A DNA stretch of 64,000 bases from Candidatus Poribacteria bacterium (GCA_958295945.1 OY282386.1:4954204-5018203), one strand, 5' to 3'; shown: positions 35,551 to 43,739, numbered from the stretch's first letter. The notes: a model not told the origin generated them from the sequence alone. Made by a program: numbers and translations.

Positions 35551-35609
35551 GTCAATTTCCTCATAGACGGTAGTAGACACATTCTTTTGTGCCGTAGGTT
35601 GTTGAAAGT

Positions 35610-35646
35610 AAAAAACCTTCTCGTTCCAACTTTGGAGACGAGAAGG
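35610..35646 (-). terminator. T-box-controlled intrinsic terminator
   Basis: The stem CCTTCTCGT(CTCC)/(GGA)ACGAGAAGG is followed by TTTTTT, 60 bases before the ilvB ATG. The GTCTCC on its 5' side is complementary to the GGAG of the T-box, giving the mutually exclusive antiterminator expected for this class. Confidence 0.9.
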
Positions 35647-35970
35647 ATGCGGCTTTAATAGCACGTTTCGGTTTACGTATATTACCGAAACCGACCTTAC
35701 CGTGGTACCACTCCAATTCCTTTCCTCGTTTACTATGGAAATAAGTCTTTTTGAACGACAAAAAACGAGGAAAAGCACTCTTTGGGATGTAATAACGGAC
35801 ATCACACCGACTAACCCTACTGATGTATAGCGATTGGGAAGTCGCTCCTACAGAATGTTCAGGTTAGCAGCTCCAGGACGACCTTCAGTCTTAGGAACTT
35901 GGGGTGACCTTTCAGCCTATGAGTCACCTTCTCTTACAAGTCCAGAGGACCTACTCCTCCCCTTCAACGC
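35610..35970 (-). promoter_or_regulatory. T-box riboswitch leader of ilvB
   Basis: The minus-strand leader shows, in order: GAGGAGTAG (35951-35959, the 5' loop-E/AGTA element of stem I), AGAGAAGGTGAC with the GGTCACC apical stem, TGAAGGTCG (a specifier-loop candidate), a CTGGAGCTGC element, and the hallmark T-box GGAGTGGTACCACGG (35700-35714) with the invariant TGGTACC. The terminator follows. The bulge TGGT would pair with an ACCA tRNA end, matching Leu, Ile or Val tRNAs with discriminator A. The specifier is probably GTC (Val, 35880-35882); CTG (Leu) is an alternative. Uncharged tRNA would favour ilvB transcription. Confidence 0.9.
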
Positions 35971-36051
35971 ATTTACTTAAATTCAATTTTTTATGTACAC
36001 CATTCTTTTGTATCTGTTAGGTGTTTGCGAAATCTTCTCTATACCGTTGTA

Positions 36052-36080
36052 ATTATAATACTTCTCAATGAAAAAGTCAA
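36052..36080 (-). promoter_or_regulatory. Consensus promoter of the ilv leader
   Basis: TTGACT (36075-36080) and TATAAT (36052-36057) have an exact 17-base spacer on the minus strand. Transcription from about 36045 gives a leader of about 495 bases, covering the T-box. Confidence 0.85.
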
Positions 36081-36143
36081 GAAAAATGCTAAACATCATC
36101 CGTAGTTTTAATCAACAGATTAGGACTGCATTTGATGGATTGA

Positions 36144-36959
36144 TTATCTCAGTGATTTAAGTTTTCCCCAGACAACGCTGACTTTACCTGTCGGATCTAC
36201 CGCTTGTGCTTCAGGTGCGAACCGATTTGCAATTAGTTCAGCATATTCTGTGGCAACTTGTTCATTTCCCGGGATAACAGTATCACAGCACGAAGTATGG
36301 AAATTGATAAACCAACCTTCCATATCATCTGTTCGGTATGCGATGGGATCGGCATCGTTTCCATTGTCTGCATAACTTTCAAATTCAAAATTGTTATTCT
36401 CAAGAACATTGAGACCTACTGGACGATTTGATGTCCACTTTCCGAGTGATGGCATGTACTCTTCTCCGAGATCTGTAGGTGCAACTGCTGCAGTATTAGC
36501 ATTCGTGACGGTAACTCCAAAAATCTTCTGCTGACCTACACCGGCTGCGGTAACTCGATTATTAGCATCAAAATCCCAATAGTAATGTAAAGGATAGTCT
36601 CCTATAAATCCTCCGATACCACCATCCCTCAGCCATGAATAAATAAGGTCGTCTTCGCCTTTGTTCTGGAATATTGTATCAGGTGTGTTTCCTTGTGTGA
36701 GAATAAAGATACCGTTCTGGTTTGCTTCCATATATTCTACTAATCCATCAGCATCAACGATTTCAGCATTAAGTTTTTCATCATTCAGTTTTTCTACAAT
36801 CATGTCTGCTAAGCCTTTAGCACCTGCAGCTCCACCAACAATACCTAAACCGCCGCCGTTTTCCATTTTTGCGTCGTACACTACAGCAACATCTTGTGCG
36901 AAACTGGCACTTGCGAAAGACAACGCAATAAATGATATAATACAGAATAACTTTTTCAC
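36144..36959 (-). CDS. Secreted ThuA/glutamine-amidotransferase-like protein with VWGKLKS tail
   Basis: A 271-residue exported protein starting at GTG 36959 with AGGAG upstream. Residues 1-22 are a Sec signal ending SFA-QD. The body begins DVAVVYDAKMENGG and alternates strands and helices (GIFILTQGNTPD, SWLRDGGIGGFIGDYPLHYYW, EGWFINFHTSCCDT). This suggests a class I amidotransferase-like or ThuA-type fold without an obvious catalytic Cys-His-Glu set. The last residues are KVSVVWGKLKSLR, matching the tail of the PD40 protein at 22549, including synonymous codon differences. The gene is divergent from the methyltransferase at 37149. Confidence 0.75.
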   Translation of the reverse strand: MKKLFCIISFIALSFASASFAQDVAVVYDAKMENGGGLGIVGGAAGAKGLADMIVEKLNDEKLNAEIVDADGLVEYMEANQNGIFILTQGNTPDTIFQNKGEDDLIYSWLRDGGIGGFIGDYPLHYYWDFDANNRVTAAGVGQQKIFGVTVTNANTAAVAPTDLGEEYMPSLGKWTSNRPVGLNVLENNNFEFESYADNGNDADPIAYRTDDMEGWFINFHTSCCDTVIPGNEQVATEYAELIANRFAPEAQAVDPTGKVSVVWGKLKSLR

Positions 36960-37068
36960 TGTCTTTTCTCCTAAGTTGAATGTCTAATTCGTATATTTAA
37001 GTCGTCATATCTTTGTATGAGACTGACTCAGTATAACAAATATAGAAAGGTAGATCAACAAAAATACT

Positions 37069-37097
37069 TTGACATAACTACCATAATATGATAGTAT
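37069..37097 (+). promoter_or_regulatory. Promoter of the twin methyltransferase
   Basis: TTGACA and TAGTAT are separated by 17 bases, 52 bases upstream of ATG 37149. Confidence 0.7.
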
Positions 37098-37148
37098 ATA
37101 CATGTGTTGATGATGATAAACCTAAAATTCAGAAATCGGAAAAAATAA

Positions 37149-39827
37149 ATGAAACAAAAATACAAATCAGTTTACTTTCCAGAGCATCCTGGGGAAACTT
37201 CTCAAAAGAAATCTTTAACTTTGGCATTTGGTAAGAAGACAGATGAAATATATGAGAGTATTAAAGGACTTTCAAGTGCTGAACTTCGACACCTATTGGG
37301 AGCTGACTATCAAACACTTGTAGATAACGCTGAAGCTGATGACTTACCGTTAAATACATATTGTCTTCGTCAATTAAGACAGTCGGTGAATGTTATTCAT
37401 GAGTCTGCGGTGCAGCTTAAATTACCGGGAATGGAGGATCAAACAGATTTGTTTGATCCGCTAACAGTAACTTTCAAAGCAGGTAGTAAAGAACCTTATG
37501 CTCGATGGTACAAGTATTTAGAAGGATATTCCCCACAATTTGTCGAATCAATAATAGAAAAATACGCTCCGAATGCACAGAGGATTTTAGATCCATTCGC
37601 TGGCACAGGAACGACTGCTTTTGCCGCAGCACAACTTGGCAAGACTGCGTATTTCTGTGAAATCAACCCATTGCTACAGTTTTTGAGTTTAACAAAAATA
37701 AGGGTTAGAAGATTAAAATCATCTCAACGGACTGCATTAGTTCAAAAACTGCAGGAAGCAAAAGAATCAGCGAAAGAACTTGATAAATATTCAAGAAACG
37801 ATTTTCTACACCAAACCTATACTGGGACTTTTGGTAATAGTATGTTCTTTGATGCATCAGTTTATGACATGGTTTTACGAGCACGCACTTGGATTGATGA
37901 AGTTGTTCTTGATGACCCCATCCTTGCGGACCTTATCACAGTTTCTGTCCTATCTACTCTTGTCCCTTCCTCTCGGATGAAACGGTCAGGTGATTTAAGG
38001 TACAAATCGGAAAGTGAGCTTGATCGTCAAACAGTCCCATTCATTGAAGGAATCTGTCATAATATCAATCAGATAATTCATGATATCCGTAATGATGATG
38101 GACTAAAAACTGAACCTCTGCTAATTTGTGAAAACGCTAGTTCTTTGTGCAACATAACCCCTATCGGAATTGACACCGTAATTACAAGTCCACCTTATGT
38201 AAACGGAACTAACTATTTTCGTAATACAAAGATAGAACTATGGTTTTTACAATGTTTAAGAGAAAAGAAAGACTTGACGAGATTTCGTGCTGCTTCCTTA
38301 ACAGCAGGCATTAACGATGTAACTGTCTCAAAAACACCTACTCAATCCCATCCTGATGTCCAAAAAATTGTTTTGAAATTGGAAAAACACGCGTATGATT
38401 CCCGTATACCACGGATGATTGCTTGTTATTTTAGTGAGATAGCAAGTATATTTGATGCAATTGCACCTCACTTAACTCCAGATGCTACAATTGCCATTGA
38501 TATCGGTGATTCTTGCTATGCGGGGGTTCATGTTCCAGTGGATAAGTTGTTGTCATCGTGTTTGCAGGGTCTTGGCTTGGAGCAAATTGATCAGGTTTTA
38601 CTCCGAAAACGTAAATCCAGAGGCGGTATGTTATTAGAACAATCATTACTTGTTTTTAAACAGAGTTTGGAGCAGAAAAAGGAACCCCACAGACAACCTT
38701 GTCCACGCTGGCGGACTGAATGGGATATCTTCAAACGCAATCTACCTCATCAGAAAACACCTTTTACGAAAAGGAATTGGGGCCATTCTCGACACTCTTT
38801 ATGTTCTTATCCCGGTAAACTCAAACCAGCAATTGCCCACCATTTGGTAAGGACATTTGTCCCTGAAAGTGGAAGAACTTTAGACCCCTTTGCCGGTGTT
38901 GGGACTATTCCATTTGAAGCAGCCCTTGATGGCAAACAGGGTTACGGTTTTGAGATAAGTCCTGCTGCATTTGTTATTGCTAGAGCGAAAGTTCAACAAC
39001 CCACAAGAGATGGTTGTACCGCGGTAATTGAAACATTAGCAGAATTTATTGACTTCCATTCAATCTCAAAAGAAGAGTTTACAGAAGCAAATAATTTGGG
39101 ATTCAATGGGAAAATTTCGGAATATTATGAGCAACAAACCTTAAGCGAAGTTCTATTAGCACGTCGCTATTTTCAGTTGCATTATCCCGAGAAACCTGAT
39201 GATCAGTTTGTTTTTTCCTCACTGCTTCATATTTTGCATGGCAATCGTCCGTATGCACTCAGCCGACGGTCACACCCTCTCACTCCTTACAAACCGACTG
39301 GTGCTTATGAATATCGTTCATTGATCTATCAACTACGCGCGAAAGTATTTCGGAGTCTGACTGAAGTTTTACCTGAAAATTTTAAACCTGGGAAGGTTTT
39401 TTTACAAGATGCCGTAGGTTGGTGGCCTAGAGAGGTAGATCAACTTGATGCTATTATTACATCACCGCCATTCTTTGATAGTACTCGTTTTTATTCTGCG
39501 AACTGGTTACGACTATGGTTTTCAGGTTGGTCTTATGAAGATTTCAAAACGTGTCCATCTGTTTTTGTTGATGAGAAACAGAAACACAGTTTTGATGTGT
39601 ATACGCCTATTTTCCGTCAAGCGAAAGAACGCCTTAAAACAGATGGTGTAGTAGTATTGCATTTGGGAAAAAGCGTTAAGTGTGATATGGCAGAGCATTT
39701 ACAAAAACTCGGTAAACAGTGGTTTCGCTCAGCAGACATTTTCAACGAAAGTGTCACTCACTGTGAATCTCACGGTATTCGTGACAAAGGTACAGTTACT
39801 TCTCATCAATACCTTATCCTATATTAA
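37149..39827 (+). CDS. Fused twin DNA methyltransferase (two N4/N6 methylase domains)
   Basis: An 892-residue modification enzyme with two complete methylase domains in one chain. Domain 1 has motif I LDPFAGTGTTAFAAA (about residues 143-157) and motif IV ITSPPYVNGTNY (about 344-355). Domain 2 repeats these as LDPFAGVGTIPFEAA (about 577-591) and IITSPPFFDSTRFY (about 768-781). SPPY/SPPF catalytic sites suggest amino-methylation of cytosine or adenine. Paired domains commonly modify the two strands of an asymmetric site. The stop overlaps the convergent HNH endonuclease by 14 bases, so this is a probable type II restriction-modification pair. Confidence 0.9.
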   Translation: MKQKYKSVYFPEHPGETSQKKSLTLAFGKKTDEIYESIKGLSSAELRHLLGADYQTLVDNAEADDLPLNTYCLRQLRQSVNVIHESAVQLKLPGMEDQTDLFDPLTVTFKAGSKEPYARWYKYLEGYSPQFVESIIEKYAPNAQRILDPFAGTGTTAFAAAQLGKTAYFCEINPLLQFLSLTKIRVRRLKSSQRTALVQKLQEAKESAKELDKYSRNDFLHQTYTGTFGNSMFFDASVYDMVLRARTWIDEVVLDDPILADLITVSVLSTLVPSSRMKRSGDLRYKSESELDRQTVPFIEGICHNINQIIHDIRNDDGLKTEPLLICENASSLCNITPIGIDTVITSPPYVNGTNYFRNTKIELWFLQCLREKKDLTRFRAASLTAGINDVTVSKTPTQSHPDVQKIVLKLEKHAYDSRIPRMIACYFSEIASIFDAIAPHLTPDATIAIDIGDSCYAGVHVPVDKLLSSCLQGLGLEQIDQVLLRKRKSRGGMLLEQSLLVFKQSLEQKKEPHRQPCPRWRTEWDIFKRNLPHQKTPFTKRNWGHSRHSLCSYPGKLKPAIAHHLVRTFVPESGRTLDPFAGVGTIPFEAALDGKQGYGFEISPAAFVIARAKVQQPTRDGCTAVIETLAEFIDFHSISKEEFTEANNLGFNGKISEYYEQQTLSEVLLARRYFQLHYPEKPDDQFVFSSLLHILHGNRPYALSRRSHPLTPYKPTGAYEYRSLIYQLRAKVFRSLTEVLPENFKPGKVFLQDAVGWWPREVDQLDAIITSPPFFDSTRFYSANWLRLWFSGWSYEDFKTCPSVFVDEKQKHSFDVYTPIFRQAKERLKTDGVVVLHLGKSVKCDMAEHLQKLGKQWFRSADIFNESVTHCESHGIRDKGTVTSHQYLILY

Positions 39828-40839
39828 CATCCTGTTCTTGATGAATTACTTGTTGGTACTTTTGATCTGCTTGGCGTACCCAAGCGGACGAAATAGTTGT
39901 AGAATACTTAAAGAAATCAATATTTTCGTACTGTAAAATGCGGTTTCGTAACTTTATTATTTCTTGTAGATACGCTGCATATTTTGCCAAAAGGTCATCT
40001 ACTTGTTCGGAGGACTTGAGACGTTCAATTGCCTCAGGATTATAGTGTGGTTGCCCAGTTAGTACTTCGTATTGTACACCAGTTAGAACAGCAAGTTTTT
40101 TTAATTCGTCATCTGAGTAATACTCTGAGGGCCATTTATCCGATTTTTCACTGTTATGTTCTCTGCATAATAGCGTTGCATTTTCAGTTGTCAAAGGCCA
40201 TAAAAAGACAGCAGGGAGTGTATGATCAAGGGGTCGCTCTTTAACGTCAACGTTACGTAGATCTTTTTTGCACTTAAAACAACAATAGCCAAAACGGTTG
40301 TAAATTTCCTCACTATTGATTTTAACACTTCCAGAGAGGTCCAAATACATCCTACGCTTTTGTGCCGCCTCACGGTGTTGATCTGTCAACCGTGTCTTAT
40401 TCTTAATTGAGTTGTAGATCTTTTTGCACAGTTTACACTCGCCCTGATGACCTGACTTTCGAGACTTATGTCGGTCAAACAAATAAAGTGGTTTTATCGT
40501 ATTACAGATAATGCAAAATTTATACTCTTGTGCTTCCTCTATATAATCATCATGCAGAATTGTAAATGTCCCTTCCTCAATTATGGAACTGTCTCTCTTA
40601 TCTTCCAGTTTGTACTCATAGAACTGGGTTTCATCGCCTGATAATATAACTTCCTCACAACTCGGACAGATGATCTCAAAATCACCGCCAATTTCAACCT
40701 TACGAATGAAAATAAATTCAAGACATTCACTGTTCAAACACTGAAAACCTTTAAAGACGACATCACCCATTCCAGAAACGTGTTCTGCACGAATCTGATT
40801 CATTTTTACAACCTTTGTATAGGGGCTACGCCTCGGCAT
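39814..40839 (-). CDS. HNH restriction endonuclease with zinc-binding segments
   Basis: A 341-residue endonuclease convergent with the methyltransferase. It has Cys pairs CPSCEE (about residues 57-62), CIICN and CKLCK (about 100-140), probably zinc-binding, then the HNH core: CCFKCKKDL, RPLDHTLP, ENATLLCREHN (about 180-230). These supply the Asp-His, Asn and His of the beta-beta-alpha metal motif. Two starts are possible: ATG 40839 (GAGG 5 bases upstream) or ATG 40803 (AAGG upstream, 329 residues). The first 8 codons of the longer form lie in a duplicated 78-bp unit. Cognate methylation by the twin methylase is inferred from pairing. Confidence 0.85.
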   Translation of the reverse strand: MPRRSPYTKVVKMNQIRAEHVSGMGDVVFKGFQCLNSECLEFIFIRKVEIGGDFEIICPSCEEVILSGDETQFYEYKLEDKRDSSIIEEGTFTILHDDYIEEAQEYKFCIICNTIKPLYLFDRHKSRKSGHQGECKLCKKIYNSIKNKTRLTDQHREAAQKRRMYLDLSGSVKINSEEIYNRFGYCCFKCKKDLRNVDVKERPLDHTLPAVFLWPLTTENATLLCREHNSEKSDKWPSEYYSDDELKKLAVLTGVQYEVLTGQPHYNPEAIERLKSSEQVDDLLAKYAAYLQEIIKLRNRILQYENIDFFKYSTTISSAWVRQADQKYQQVIHQEQDVNIG

Positions 40840-40971
40840 GCTATCCTCACAAGTTGTTGTCTTGAAATGCTAGATGTTTATCACCGTTTCCATTGTATAG
40901 GGGCTACGCCTCGGCATGCTATCCTCACAAGTTGTTGTCTTGAAATGCTAGATGTTTATCACCGTTTCCAT
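40816..40971. repeat. 78-bp perfect tandem duplication over the endonuclease start
   Basis: Copies 40816-40893 and 40894-40971 are identical. Each holds GAGGATAGC-ATG, that is, a ribosome site and start codon plus eight codons (minus strand). The distal copy therefore creates a short frame upstream of the real gene. With only two abutting units and no spacer, this is not a CRISPR array. Confidence 0.93.
40870..40917 (-). CDS. Possible 15-codon upstream ORF of the endonuclease
   Basis: The distal repeat copy starts MPRRSPYT like the nuclease, but after crossing into the proximal copy continues METVINI and stops at TAG (40870-40872), about 30 bases before the nuclease ATG. It has its own GAGG ribosome site. 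It could delay or attenuate nuclease translation, but this is not shown. Confidence 0.35.
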   Translation of the reverse strand: MPRRSPYTMETVINI

Positions 40972-41122
40972 TTGACAATATTTCTCAATCCTATTTTTGA
41001 ATCAATCAGCGATTTCTAAAAATGTCGTCCTATGTCAATGGCAGGTTTCAGTAGTTTGTGGATGTTGGATTGTTTGAAGAAATAGGGGTAGTTAAGACTA
41101 CCCCTAAAAGGTAGGTCAGGTT

Positions 41123-41734
41123 CTACGCGTTTGCCTCATATATTTCATTGACCTTTGACCAATTGACGACGTTTTTCCACGCATCAACATAATCTGGACG
41201 CCGGTTCTGATAGTTTAGATAATAGGCATGTTCCCATACATCAATACCGAGAAGCGGGGTATGTCCCTGCATAATTGGACTATCTTGATTTGCTGTAGAG
41301 TAAATCTCTAATCCACTATCACCGATAACGAGCCATGCCCAACCGGAACCGAATCGTTTTGTTGCAGCTGTAGTGAATTCTTCATTGGCAGCATCATGCG
41401 AGCCAAATGCAGATTTAATTGCATCAGCAAGTGCTCCATCGGGGTTACCACTATCGCCTTCGGGACACATGATAGACCAGAAGAGTGAATGGTTTGCATG
41501 TCCACCACCGTTGTTGATGACTGCTTGACGAATGTCTTCTGGAACTTGATCAATATTCTTAAGTAGTTCTTCAACATCTAATTTGGCAAGATCGGCATGA
41601 CCTTCTAAAGCAGCGTTCAGATTGTTGACATATCCTTGATGGTGTTTTCCGTGATGAATTTCCATCGTTTGTGTGTCAATAATTGGTTCTAAAGCACCGT
41701 GTGCATAAGGGAGTTCTGGTAATGTGTGTGCCAT
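41123..41734 (-). CDS. sodA: Superoxide dismutase (Mn/Fe family)
   Basis: A 203-residue Mn/Fe superoxide dismutase that converts superoxide to peroxide and oxygen. Metal ligands are His27 ([14 protein letters not shown]), a second His in the HANHSLFW segment, and Asp-x-x-x-His in [23 protein letters not shown] and [19 protein letters not shown] are standard C-terminal strands. Sequence alone does not firmly separate Mn from Fe use. AAGGAGG lies upstream of the ATG. It is cytoplasmic, since there is no signal peptide. The promoter carries a palindromic operator-like site. Confidence 0.96.
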   Translation of the reverse strand: MAHTLPELPYAHGALEPIIDTQTMEIHHGKHHQGYVNNLNAALEGHADLAKLDVEELLKNIDQVPEDIRQAVINNGGGHANHSLFWSIMCPEGDSGNPDGALADAIKSAFGSHDAANEEFTTAATKRFGSGWAWLVIGDSGLEIYSTANQDSPIMQGHTPLLGIDVWEHAYYLNYQNRRPDYVDAWKNVVNWSKVNEIYEANA

Positions 41735-41771
41735 TTAATAATAGCCTCCTTAAGTATTTTGGTTAGAGGAA

Positions 41772-41800
41772 AGTATAACAGAATTGCACAAAGTGTGCAA
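41772..41800 (-). promoter_or_regulatory. sodA promoter overlapped by a TTGCACA-CTT-TGTGCAA palindrome
   Basis: On the minus strand, -35 TTGCAC (41795-41800) and -10 TATACT (41772-41777) have a 17-base spacer. The perfect 7-3-7 palindrome TTGCACACTTTGTGCAA (41784-41800) covers the -35 box and most of the spacer, the usual place for a repressor site. The cognate regulator is not in the window. Confidence 0.7.
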
Positions 41801-41821
41801 GTTTTTTGCATTTATCCGGTG

Positions 41822-43281
41822 TTATTTATCAATACCTTCGCCAAAAAAATTGTTGAATAAATTGGGCAAATGTCCTAAAGTTATGCAAATATATTAATAA
41901 AATAACTTTGAAAGGACAATTGCCCATGCAAGTAATTATAGCACTTTTTGCAGTTTTTGCACCACATATATCTGCAACGACAGGACGCCAATTATCATGT
42001 GTTGTCCTCGCAGTGCTTGCGATGACAGGACGGGTCACCATGTTAAATATCTCTCGTTGGACATCAAAAGGCGGTAGCTACCGCACACTTCAACGCTTTT
42101 TCAACACGGTGCTGCCTTGGCCGACCCTCTTCTGGGTGTTTTTTCGCACACACCTGCTTGATCGTGAAAGCGAATATATCATCGTAGGAGACGAAACAAT
42201 CAAGCCCAAAACGGGTTCAAAGACTTTTGGTTTAGACCGTTTCTTTTCTTCAACACATGGCAAAGCGATCCCAAGTTTGTCATTCTTAGCCGTGTCCTTA
42301 GTGAGTGTCAATGAACGGCGTTCTTATCCAATGGCTATAGAACAAATCGTCCGAGATGACACATCATCGACTTCAGCTGCCAAACAAGATGCTACCCCAA
42401 AGGACCCCTTGAAACGCCCGCGTGGACGCCCAAAAGGGAGCAAAAACCGAGATAAAACCGATGTCGTGATTATCGGTGTTTTGAAACAACTTCAAATTAT
42501 GATCAAAACGCTACTGTCAAAAGTCGGCGGTGCGATCCAACTCCGGTATTTAGTGCTTGATGGATATTTTGGACATAATAACGGAGGACAAATGACAAGA
42601 CAATGTGATCTCCATCTCATCTCAAAACTTCGCTCGGATGCCGCACTGTTTTGGCAACCGACAGACGAAAAAGAAGGCCCCGGACGCCCACGGCTCTACG
42701 GGGAAAGGTTCAACCCACAACAGATTGATCCGAAATGTCGCATCTCTATCCAAACCGATGGAAATATCAGAACCGACATCTATCAAGGACACCTGCGAAA
42801 CCAAAAGTTCCCAGAACTTCTAAACGTCGTTTGCCTCCTCAAGACAAACTTGAAAACAAAAAAGCAATCACACATCCTATTGTTTAGTTCTGATTTAGCA
42901 TTAGACGCAGAAAAGATGATTGACTATTATTCCCTTCGTTTCCAAATCGAGTTCAACTTCCGGGATGCGAAACAATATTGGGGATTGCAAGATGCTATGA
43001 ATGTCAACAAAGAACCCGTGAACACTGCAGCAAATCTATCAATGTTTATGATCCATGTCAGTGCGAAACTCATGGAAAAGGACAGATGTCAGAATCCCGA
43101 ATATAGTGTATTAGATCTCAAATCGCGCTACCGAGGGCTGAAATATGTGCATGAAACATTAAAAATGCTTCCGCAAAAACCTGAACCAATTGTTATTCAG
43201 AAAATCACTGAACATCTGGGTTCAATCGGTGCTATTCATCACACACAACCCAGGATAATTGGCGAAGGTATTGATTTATAG
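41822..43281 (+). mobile_element. IS4-superfamily insertion sequence with matching terminal inverted repeats
   Basis: The left end TTATTTATCAATACCTTCGC and the complement of the right end, CTATAAATCAATACCTTCGC, match with three mismatches (three more matching bases, CAA, follow). The transposase stop codon lies in the right end. No target duplication was found; the right border was hit by the IS630 element directly after it. Confidence 0.85.
41926..43281 (+). CDS. IS4-family transposase
   Basis: A 451-residue DDE transposase starting at ATG 41926 with AAAGGA upstream. The first Asp lies in IIVGDETIKPK (about residues 80-90), the second in LVLDGYFGHN (about 207-216). The Y(2)R(3)E(6)K signature of the IS4 family is exact in YSLRFQIEFNFRDAK (about 326-340). 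The frame is intact, so the element may still be active. Its ribosome site lies inside the left end. Confidence 0.93.
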   Translation: MQVIIALFAVFAPHISATTGRQLSCVVLAVLAMTGRVTMLNISRWTSKGGSYRTLQRFFNTVLPWPTLFWVFFRTHLLDRESEYIIVGDETIKPKTGSKTFGLDRFFSSTHGKAIPSLSFLAVSLVSVNERRSYPMAIEQIVRDDTSSTSAAKQDATPKDPLKRPRGRPKGSKNRDKTDVVIIGVLKQLQIMIKTLLSKVGGAIQLRYLVLDGYFGHNNGGQMTRQCDLHLISKLRSDAALFWQPTDEKEGPGRPRLYGERFNPQQIDPKCRISIQTDGNIRTDIYQGHLRNQKFPELLNVVCLLKTNLKTKKQSHILLFSSDLALDAEKMIDYYSLRFQIEFNFRDAKQYWGLQDAMNVNKEPVNTAANLSMFMIHVSAKLMEKDRCQNPEYSVLDLKSRYRGLKYVHETLKMLPQKPEPIVIQKITEHLGSIGAIHHTQPRIIGEGIDL

Positions 43282-43325
43282 TGACATTTAGAATTATTGA
43301 TACATTTTTTGTTTTTTGTTAGAAT

Positions 43326-43739
43326 ATGTTTCCCATGGCACATTCACCAGATTTGCGAAAACGCATTTTAGATTTTGTTGAAGCTGGCGGGAAAAAATCT
43401 GAAGCTTCCCGTCTGTTTTCCGTTGCCCGCTCAACTATTGATAGATGGTTAGCAGCTGACGACCCGTTTGCCATTAGAAAAACGGGACCCAAAAAAATGA
43501 GAGTGATTGATGAGGAGGCACTCAGAAAACATGTCGCTGATTTCCCAGACTTGACACAAAAAGAGCGTGCTGCACACTTCGGTGTTTCAGAGTTTTGTAT
43601 CGGTTATGGACTCCGAAAACTCGGTATCACACGAAAAAAAGACACTCGGATACAAGGAGCGGTGCGACGAGAAACGACAAGTCTACCTTCAGGCACTCGC
43701 CGAGAAACACGACGCTGGGAAAAAGATAGTTTATGTTGA
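43326..43739 (+). CDS. IS630-family transposase, N-terminal DNA-binding part (frame A)
   Basis: The 137-residue frame is a helix-turn-helix plus winged-helix region (LRKRILDFVEAGGKKSEASRLF, RSTIDRWLA) that binds the element ends. It ends in a stop codon just after an A7 run at about 43634-43640. The homologous frame continues as TLGYKERCDEKRQ in the next frame. Joining frame A to frame B at ITRKK-TLGY restores an ordinary IS630 transposase. A sequencing or replication indel in A7 is an alternative to programmed slippage. Confidence 0.8.
   Translation: MFPMAHSPDLRKRILDFVEAGGKKSEASRLFSVARSTIDRWLAADDPFAIRKTGPKKMRVIDEEALRKHVADFPDLTQKERAAHFGVSEFCIGYGLRKLGITRKKDTRIQGAVRRETTSLPSGTRRETRRWEKDSLC

Noticed and set aside
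35551-35805. 85-residue N-terminal extension of ilvB
   Set aside because: It is translated T-box leader and terminator; the good ribosome site is at 35550.
40816-40971. CRISPR array
   Set aside because: Only two abutting 78-bp units without spacers and no cas genes nearby.
40780-41019. Plus-strand 79-codon frame with internal repeat
   Set aside because: It is simply the tandem 78-bp duplication read in frame on the opposite strand.
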